Assembly: GCF_023630175.1 (NCBI RefSeq)
Contig: NZ_JALLIN010000050.1
Coordinates: 1-55,360, forward strand
DNA: 55,360 nucleotides
Source: Streptomyces cellostaticus
GTDB taxonomy: Bacteria > Actinomycetota > Actinomycetes > Streptomycetales > Streptomycetaceae
Direction of reading: 5' to 3'
In this document: piece after piece, positions 50,162 to 55,360 of the stretch
Layout: each line of letters opens with the position of its first letter
Position numbering within the stretch: the stretch's first letter is position 1
Notes under the pieces: generated by a model
What the model saw: only the letters and a program-made list of their open reading frames with translations
Databases searched by the model: none
What the model was told of the DNA's origin: nothing
Translations under genes and position numbers: made by a program

Positions 50162-50337
50162 ACCGTCTACAGCGACCGGGAACGCCCCGATGTTCCGCCC
50201 CGGCCGGCCCGTGCGGGTGAAACCGGGCATGCGGGGCGGCGAGTCGGAGGCCGCGGCCGGGCCGCGCGGGAGGCGGAACCCGCCCTGCCCGGGCACGGGG
50301 CCCGCGGGCGCGGGCAGGTGCCCGCCGGGGCGACGGC

Positions 50338-50366
50338 GGAGCCCCCGGCGTGGTGCCGGGGGCTCC
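50338..50366 (-). terminator. Terminator after the class I fumarase gene
   Basis: The arms GGAGCCCCCGGC (50338-50349) and GCCGGGGGCTCC (50355-50366) pair perfectly over 12 bases with a five-base loop, 18 bases beyond the stop. Confidence 0.8.
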
Positions 50367-50384
50367 GGGCGGGACGGCGGCGGG

Positions 50385-52058
50385 TCAGCCGAGGCCGGGA
50401 CCTCGCACCGGGATGCTCGTGAAGGTCGGCCGGGAGGGTTCCTGCGGGCTGAAGAAGTCGTTCCCCTTGTCGTCGACCACGATGAACGCCGGGAAGTCCT
50501 CGACCTCGATCTTCCAGACGGCCTCCATCCCCAGCTCCTCGTACTCCAGGACCTCGACCTTCTTGATGCAGTCCTGGGCGAGGCGGGCGGCCGGGCCGCC
50601 GATCGAGCCGAGGTAGAAGCCGCCGTGCGCGTCGCACGCGTCGGTGACCTGCTTGCTGCGGTTGCCCTTGGCGAGCATGACCTTGGAGCCGCCCGCCGCC
50701 TGGAACTGCTCCACGTAGGAGTCCATGCGGCCGGCGGTCGTCGGGCCGAAGGAACCGGACGCGTAGCCCTCGGGCGTCTTCGCCGGGCCCGCGTAGTACA
50801 CCGGGTGGTCCTTCAGGTACTGCGGCATGTCCTCGCCCGCGTCCAGCCGCTCCTTGATCTTGGCGTGCGCGATGTCGCGGGCGACGACCAGCGGGCCGGT
50901 GAGGGAGAGCCGCGTCCTGACCGGGTACTTGGTCAGCTCCGCGAGGACCTCGTCCATCGGCTGGTTCAGGTCGATGGTGACGACGTCGGACGACTCGTCC
51001 AGGTGCTCGTCGGTGGTCTCCGGCAGGAACCGCGCCGGGTCCGTCTCGAGCTGCTCCAGGAAGACGCCCTCGGCGGTGATCTTGGCGACCGCCTGGCGGT
51101 CGGCCGAGCAGGAGACGGCGATCGCGACCGGGCAGGAGGCGCCGTGGCGGGGCAGGCGCACCACGCGGACGTCGTGGCAGAAGTACTTGCCGCCGAACTG
51201 GGCGCCGATGCCGATCTTCTGCGTCAGCTCGAAGACCTTCTCCTCCAGGTCCTTGTCCCGGAAGCCGTGGCCGAGCGGCGAGCCCTCGTCCGGCAACTCG
51301 TCCAGGTAGTGCGCGGAGGCGTACTTGGCGGTCTTCAGCGCGTACTCGGCGCTCGTGCCGCCGACGACGATCGCCAGGTGGTAGGGCGGGCAGGCGGCCG
51401 TGCCGAGCGAGCGGATCTTCTCCTCCAGGAACTTCATCATGGAGGCCTCGTTCAGGACGGCCTTCGTCTCCTGGTAGAGGAAGGACTTGTTGGCGCTGCC
51501 GCCGCCCTTCGCCATGAACAGGAACTTGTAGGCGCCGCCGTCGGTCGCGTACAGCTCGATCTGCGCGGGGAGGTTGGAGCCGGTGTTCCTCTCCTCCCAC
51601 ATGGTGAGCGGAGCCATCTGCGAGTAGCGCAGGTTCAGCCGGGTGTAGGCGTCGAAGATGCCGTGCGAGAGGGCCTTCTCGTCCCCGCCCTCGGTGAGCA
51701 CGTTCTGGCCGCGCTTGCCCATGACGATCGCGGTGCCGGTGTCCTGGCACATCGGGAGCACGCCGGCCGCCGCGATGTTCGCGTTCTTCAGCAGGTCCAG
51801 GGCGACGAACTTGTCGTTGCCGGAGGCCTCGGGGTCGTCGATGATGCGGCGGAGCTGGGCGAGGTGGGCCGGGCGCAGGTAGTGCTGGATGTCGTGGACG
51901 GCCTCTTCGGCGAGCCTGCGCAGCGCCTCCGGCTCCACCTTGAGGAACGTCCGCCCGTCCGGCCCCTCGACGGTGGACACGCCTTCCGAGGTCACCAGCC
52001 GGTAGGGGGTGGTGTCCTCGCCCTGGGGAAGCAGATCGGTGTACGCGAACTCAGGCAT
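50385..52058 (-). CDS. fumB: Class I iron-sulfur fumarate hydratase
   Basis: A 557-residue fumarase of the iron-sulfur type. Alpha-type (N-terminal) and beta-type (C-terminal) regions are fused in one chain, as in E. coli FumA and FumB. Cysteines in VLPMCQDTGTA, SLGTAACPPYH and VAIAVSCSADRQAV are the likely ligands of the 4Fe-4S cluster, and the beta region has YYAGPAKTPEGYASGSFGPTTAGRMDSYV. The symbol follows the usual Streptomyces name for this fumarase. Having both classes together lets the cell keep activity when oxidants damage the cluster. Confidence 0.95.
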   Translation of the reverse strand: MPEFAYTDLLPQGEDTTPYRLVTSEGVSTVEGPDGRTFLKVEPEALRRLAEEAVHDIQHYLRPAHLAQLRRIIDDPEASGNDKFVALDLLKNANIAAAGVLPMCQDTGTAIVMGKRGQNVLTEGGDEKALSHGIFDAYTRLNLRYSQMAPLTMWEERNTGSNLPAQIELYATDGGAYKFLFMAKGGGSANKSFLYQETKAVLNEASMMKFLEEKIRSLGTAACPPYHLAIVVGGTSAEYALKTAKYASAHYLDELPDEGSPLGHGFRDKDLEEKVFELTQKIGIGAQFGGKYFCHDVRVVRLPRHGASCPVAIAVSCSADRQAVAKITAEGVFLEQLETDPARFLPETTDEHLDESSDVVTIDLNQPMDEVLAELTKYPVRTRLSLTGPLVVARDIAHAKIKERLDAGEDMPQYLKDHPVYYAGPAKTPEGYASGSFGPTTAGRMDSYVEQFQAAGGSKVMLAKGNRSKQVTDACDAHGGFYLGSIGGPAARLAQDCIKKVEVLEYEELGMEAVWKIEVEDFPAFIVVDDKGNDFFSPQEPSRPTFTSIPVRGPGLG

Positions 52059-52226
52059 CTCAGCCCATTCCTCACTCTGACGGACGGCTGCCCGCCGACG
52101 TTGGCGGGCCCCACCAGCGTAGGACCTGCCGCCGCGCCGGAACCTGTGAGGTCGGGCTCAGTTCGACACGCCCGGGGTCGTCCCCACCCCTAGTCGCGAT
52201 CTATCGCGTTTCGGTACGCTGCCGCC

Positions 52227-52928
52227 GTGGACCTTCAGAAGCACGCCCCAGCCCGGGACGGGGCCCCGGCCCCCGCCGACCTGCGCGCCTCGGACGCCGA
52301 CCGTGACCGCGTCGCCGACATCCTCCGTGAGGCCCTGGCCGAGGGCCGGCTGACCGCGGACGAGCACGCCGAGCGCGTCGAGGGGGTGCTGCACGCCAAG
52401 ACGGTCGGCGAGCTGGAGACCTTCATCCGGGACCTGCCCGCGGCCCATCAGGGGCCGTCGGCGCCCGGCTGCACGTCCGTGCCGCCCCGCCCGGCTCCCG
52501 GTGTGATCCCGGCCGAGGCGGACGCCAACGTGGTGGCCGTCTTCAGCAGCGCCATGCGGCGGGGCCGCTGGCGGGCGGGGCGCCGACTGCACGCCTACGC
52601 GGTCTTCGGCAGCGTGGAGATCGATCTGAGCGAGGCGGTCTTCGAGTACCAGCAGGTCGTCGTCAAGGCCGTCTCGGTCTTCGGTGACGTGCAGATCCGC
52701 GTCCCGGAGAACGTCTCGCTGCGCGGAACGGGCGGCGGTGTGCTGGGCAACTTCGAGGTGGCGCCGCTGGACTCGGCCGAGTCGGAGGCGCCCGTGGTCT
52801 ACGTCGACGGCTGGGCCGTGCTGGGCAACGTGGAGGCACGGCCCAAGCGCGGCAGGCTGGTGGCGGACATCCTCGACCGCGTCCAGGGCAAGGTCGACCG
52901 GAAACTGCGCAAACACCTGGACCGTTGA
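52227..52928 (+). CDS. DUF1707/LiaF-like cell-envelope protein
   Basis: A 233-residue protein that starts at a GTG. The N-terminal DUF1707 block (ADLRASDADRDRVADILREALAEGRLTADEHAERVEGVLHAKTVGELETFIRDLP, about residues 17-70) is a short SHOCT-like domain. The C-terminal half (VFSSAMRRGRWRAGRRLHAYAVFGSVEIDLSEAVF and VFGDVQIRVPENVSLR) resembles the cell-wall-active antibiotic response domain of LiaF. It has no clear membrane segment. Its role may be sensing of envelope stress; this is an inference. It is divergent from the class I fumarase. Confidence 0.82.
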   Translation: MDLQKHAPARDGAPAPADLRASDADRDRVADILREALAEGRLTADEHAERVEGVLHAKTVGELETFIRDLPAAHQGPSAPGCTSVPPRPAPGVIPAEADANVVAVFSSAMRRGRWRAGRRLHAYAVFGSVEIDLSEAVFEYQQVVVKAVSVFGDVQIRVPENVSLRGTGGGVLGNFEVAPLDSAESEAPVVYVDGWAVLGNVEARPKRGRLVADILDRVQGKVDRKLRKHLDR

Positions 52929-53103
52929 CGGTCGCGAATCCGCCGGCGAACGGACGAGGCCGGTCCGGTCGTCGGCGGGTGCGTGGGGGCGTGAACAGGA
53001 CGACAGGCACCCGCGGTTGGAAACGCTGTGCATAGGCGCGCGCACAGCGGGTAGGCCTTGCTGCATCGTCGCTCGCTCGCGAAGCCGTCGTCAGGAGTAG
53101 ACC

Positions 53104-53478
53104 GTGCTGCAACCGCCGCATTCGTCCCTGCAGGTCGCTGCCGTTCCGGCCCAGCGGGTGCCAGTGCGAGACAGGGACCAAGACGCCCCCTGGCACACCG
53201 AGGCGGTGTGCCAACGTGACGAGGCGGGTCTGTTCTTCGCCCCGTCCAAGGAGCCGACGGCCGCCCGGCTGTCCCGCGAGGAAGCGGCCAAGCGTGTCTG
53301 CGCCCGCTGCCCGGTCATGGTCGAGTGCCGCGAGCACGCCCTCCTCCAGCCCGAGCCGTACGGCGTCTGGGGCGGCCTGACGGCGGCCGAACGCCGTGTG
53401 GTGCTGGCGCGCCGCCGCCGTCGGGACCTGGAGCTGAAGAAGGCGGCGCGGGCGACGACGGAACGCATAGCCGGCTAG
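53104..53478 (+). CDS. WhiB-like iron-sulfur regulator
   Basis: A 124-residue WhiB-family protein. The four cluster ligands are Cys36, Cys66, Cys69 and Cys75 (VCQRDE, VCARCPVMVEC), followed by the GVWGG turn (87-91) and a basic C-terminal arm (ARRRRRDLELKKAAR) that contacts DNA. It starts at a GTG. WhiB-like proteins bind a 4Fe-4S cluster and control genes with sigma factors; the target here is unknown. By gene order it may correspond to wblI of S. coelicolor, which I cannot confirm, so no symbol is given. Two related hairpins follow. Confidence 0.92.
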   Translation: MLQPPHSSLQVAAVPAQRVPVRDRDQDAPWHTEAVCQRDEAGLFFAPSKEPTAARLSREEAAKRVCARCPVMVECREHALLQPEPYGVWGGLTAAERRVVLARRRRRDLELKKAARATTERIAG

Positions 53479-53485
53479 GGGTGTC

Positions 53486-53578
53486 GTTCGGATCGGGCCG
53501 GCCCCGACCCGATCCGAACTGCACCCCCCGGGGTCCTGCGTTCGGATCGGGCCGGATCGGCCCCGGCTCCATCCGAAC
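53486..53578 (+). repeat. Two tandem related hairpins after the WhiB-like gene
   Basis: Hairpin one has arms GTTCGGATCGGG (53486-53497) and CCCGATCCGAAC (53508-53519). Hairpin two has arms GTTCGGAT (53540-53547) and ATCCGAAC (53571-53578) and repeats GTTCGGATCGGGCCGG in its first half. The first serves as a terminator; the pair looks like a duplication. Confidence 0.75.
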
Positions 53579-53600
53579 CAAGGGCCCTGGACGCGGCAAT

Positions 53601-53628
53601 GGGCGCCCTCTCCGCACAGAGGGCGCCC
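53601..53628 (-). terminator. Terminator after glpX
   Basis: The arms GGGCGCCCTC (53601-53610) and GAGGGCGCCC (53619-53628) pair perfectly over 10 bases with an 8-base loop, about 40 bases beyond the glpX stop. Confidence 0.75.
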
Positions 53629-53667
53629 GTCGCGATTCCGGGGGGAGCGGCACTCACCCCGGGCGGG

Positions 53668-54702
53668 TCACTTCGCCCGGTCGAAGTCGATCGCGCTGTA
53701 GGCCCGCAGCTTGCTCAGCCGGTGCTCGGAGTCGATCCGCCGCACGGTGCCGGACCTCGACCGCATCACGATCGAGTCGGTGGTCGCGGTCTCCGACCGG
53801 TACCGCACCCCGCGCATCAGCTCGCCGTCGGTGATGCCCGTGGCGACGAAGAACACGTTCTCGCCGGTGACCAGGTCCTCCGTGGTCAGGACGCGGTCCA
53901 GGTCGTGCCCGGCGTCGACGGCCCGTGCCCGCTCCTCGTCGTCCTTGGGCCACAGCTTGCCCTGGATGGTCCCGCCCAGGCACTTCACGGCGCAGGCCGA
54001 GATGATGCCCTCCGGGGTGCCGCCGATGCCGAGCAGCAGGTCGATGCCGGTGCCCTCGCGCAGGGCCAGGATGGACCCGGCGACGTCACCGTCGGAGATC
54101 AGCTTGATGCGCGCGCCGGTGTCGCGGATCTCCTTGATGATGCCTTCGTGCCGGGGCCGGTCCAGGATGACGACCGTGACGTCCTCGGGCGTGCGGCGCT
54201 TGGCCTTGGCGACCCGGCGGATGTTGACCGACACCGGTGCGTTGATGTCGACGAAGTCGGCGGCCTCGGGGCCGGTGACCAGCTTGTCCATGTAGAACAC
54301 GGCGGACGGGTCGAACATGGCCCCGCGCTCGGCGGCGGCCAGGACGGCGATCGCGTTGGGCATGCCCTTGGCGGTCAGGGTGGTGCCGTCGATCGGGTCG
54401 ACCGCGATGTCCACCTCGGGACCGGTGCCGTCGCCGACGTGCTCCCCGTTGAAGAGCATCGGGGCCTCGTCCTTCTCGCCCTCGCCGATGACGACGACGC
54501 CGTTCATCGAGACGGTCGAGACGAGGGTCCGCATGGCGCGTACCGCGGCACCGTCGGCGCCGTTCTTGTCGCCGCGGCCGACCCAGCGGCCCGCGGCCAT
54601 GGCGGCGGCCTCGGTCACCCGGACGAGCTCCAGGGCGAGGTTGCGGTCGGGCGCCTCTGAGGGCACATCGAGCTCGGACGGCAGATGATGATTCTCGGTC
54701 AT
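53668..54702 (-). CDS. glpX: Class II fructose-1,6-bisphosphatase
   Basis: A 344-residue enzyme that converts fructose 1,6-bisphosphate to fructose 6-phosphate in gluconeogenesis. Signatures include VIGEGEKDEAPMLFNGE and GPEVDIAVDPIDGTTLTAKG, where the acidic residues of DPIDGTT bind metal, and the segment LLLGIGGTPEGIISACAVKCLGG. The ATG at 54702 gives the usual N-terminus. It is divergent from the DUF4245 gene and convergent with the WhiB-like gene. Its length is typical of the class. Confidence 0.96.
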   Translation of the reverse strand: MTENHHLPSELDVPSEAPDRNLALELVRVTEAAAMAAGRWVGRGDKNGADGAAVRAMRTLVSTVSMNGVVVIGEGEKDEAPMLFNGEHVGDGTGPEVDIAVDPIDGTTLTAKGMPNAIAVLAAAERGAMFDPSAVFYMDKLVTGPEAADFVDINAPVSVNIRRVAKAKRRTPEDVTVVILDRPRHEGIIKEIRDTGARIKLISDGDVAGSILALREGTGIDLLLGIGGTPEGIISACAVKCLGGTIQGKLWPKDDEERARAVDAGHDLDRVLTTEDLVTGENVFFVATGITDGELMRGVRYRSETATTDSIVMRSRSGTVRRIDSEHRLSKLRAYSAIDFDRAK

Positions 54703-54829
54703 CGGAGCGCACCTTTCTGATACGACGACGGCCGGATGAGGGTGTTGGTCCTGACTCTATCGTTGAGCAGACAAAATGAGCAGGGGACCCCACGGATGAG
54801 CGGTCCGGGCACCTGCGACGATAGAGGGC

Positions 54830-55354
54830 GTGGCAGGTTCCAACGGCAAGCAGAAGACGGTCCGGGACATGATCCTCTCCCTGGGCCTCATCGGGATCGC
54901 GGCGGCGGTCATCTACGTCTTCGTCCCGCACGACGATCACGCTCCCGACATCAAGCGGGTCGACTACCGGGTCGAGCTGGACACGGCGCGCCGTGCCGCG
55001 AGCTACCCGGTGGCCGCCCCCGAGGGCCTGCCCGACGCCTGGAAGGCGACCTCGGTGCGCTTCCAGGGTGAGAACTCCGACCGCTGGCACCTCGGCTTCC
55101 AGGATCCCGAGGGTCAGTACGTGCAGGTCGAGCAGTCGACTCAGAAGCGGTCCGAATTCATCGACCAGGCCAGCCAGGGCTCGAAGGCGACGAAGCGGAC
55201 CGAGCGGATCGGCGAACGCACCTGGACCCGGTACACCGGCGGCCGCTACGACGCCCTGGTACTGGAGGGCACCCCCGGCTCCACCACGGTGGTCGCCGGC
55301 ACCGCGCCCTTCGACCGGCTGACCAGGATGGCCGAGGCCCTGAAGATGTCCTGA
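54830..55354 (+). CDS. DUF4245 membrane-anchored protein
   Basis: A 174-residue protein with one N-terminal membrane segment (about 14-32) and an extracytoplasmic domain of the DUF4245 type (VDYRVELDTARRAASYPVAAPEGLPDAWKATSVRF and WHLGFQDPEGQYVQVEQS). The family is actinobacterial and has no known function. It starts at a GTG. It is divergent from glpX, an arrangement conserved in Streptomyces and mycobacteria. Confidence 0.85.
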   Translation: MAGSNGKQKTVRDMILSLGLIGIAAAVIYVFVPHDDHAPDIKRVDYRVELDTARRAASYPVAAPEGLPDAWKATSVRFQGENSDRWHLGFQDPEGQYVQVEQSTQKRSEFIDQASQGSKATKRTERIGERTWTRYTGGRYDALVLEGTPGSTTVVAGTAPFDRLTRMAEALKMS

Positions 55355-55360
55355 GGACCC

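Noticed and set aside
1..55360. tRNA, rRNA, CRISPR, insertion sequence or phage genes
   Set aside because: None were found on reading both strands; no transposase, integrase or tRNA-like cloverleaf was recognised.

Overview
The window is GC-rich actinobacterial chromosome, almost certainly Streptomyces. The reasons are very high GC with strong third-position bias, many GTG starts, GTGA and ATGA stop/start overlaps, a WhiB-family regulator, a chitinase with DasR-type promoter repeats, and a gene order (Tad/Flp pilus, chitinase, AhpC/AhpD/OxyR, two fumarases, WhiB-like, glpX, DUF4245) that I recognise from S. coelicolor-like chromosomes. No tRNA, rRNA, CRISPR array or insertion sequence was seen.

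Layout. 0-7.7 kb is an accessory, conflict-type region. It holds an Rpn-like PD-(D/E)XK protein (44-940), an AT-rich spacer, a candidate immunity gene (1187-1732), a 1573-residue Rhs/YD-repeat protein with an N-terminal WXG-like helical domain and an exchangeable C-terminal tip, a helical WXG-like partner and an SseB-like protein. The last four are on the minus strand, read from 7.6 kb down to 1.2 kb, and look translationally coupled. 7.8-9.7 kb is a secreted GH18 chitinase whose promoter carries two TGGTCTAGACCA-type repeats. 9.9-21.2 kb is a Tad/Flp pilus locus: a zinc-ribbon protein of unknown function, CpaB, TadZ, two TadE-like pseudopilins, TadA, TadB, TadC, a histidine kinase/response regulator pair, the Flp pilin, a TadG-like protein that appears to start at CTG, a lipoprotein and an OmpA-domain protein. 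No prepilin peptidase lies in the window.

21.3-30 kb is mixed: DUF192, GNAT, DinB, a methyltransferase, a 615-base non-coding stretch with strong hairpins and a C-rich-loop terminator, a polyprenyl diphosphate synthase, PIN-PhoH, a lytic transglycosylase, an AI-2E-type permease and a small membrane protein. 30-35 kb holds a very large secreted protein joining a transglycosylase-like domain, a golvesin/Xly-like domain and an SGNH hydrolase, plus a small secreted Cys-containing protein. 35-37.4 kb is the peroxide-defence module ahpC-ahpD with divergent oxyR. 37.4-42.5 kb holds a PadR-FtsX ABC transporter operon and an SPFH/ribbon-helix-helix pair.

42.6-55.4 kb is largely core: a bifunctional penicillin-binding protein, a small secreted protein, a GAF-PP2C-HATPase phosphatase, a DUF402 protein, class II and class I fumarases, a DUF1707 protein, a WhiB-like protein, glpX and a DUF4245 protein. 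Most operons end in near-perfect GC hairpins, which are listed.

The best candidates for something new are the Rhs toxin/immunity cassette with its composition break, the three-domain transglycosylase-golvesin-SGNH protein, the structured non-coding stretch before the polyprenyl synthase, the pilus locus with its own two-component pair, OmpA protein and CTG-start gene, and the SPFH/RHH pair with palindromes upstream. All functional statements come from reading the translated sequence; no database search was run.
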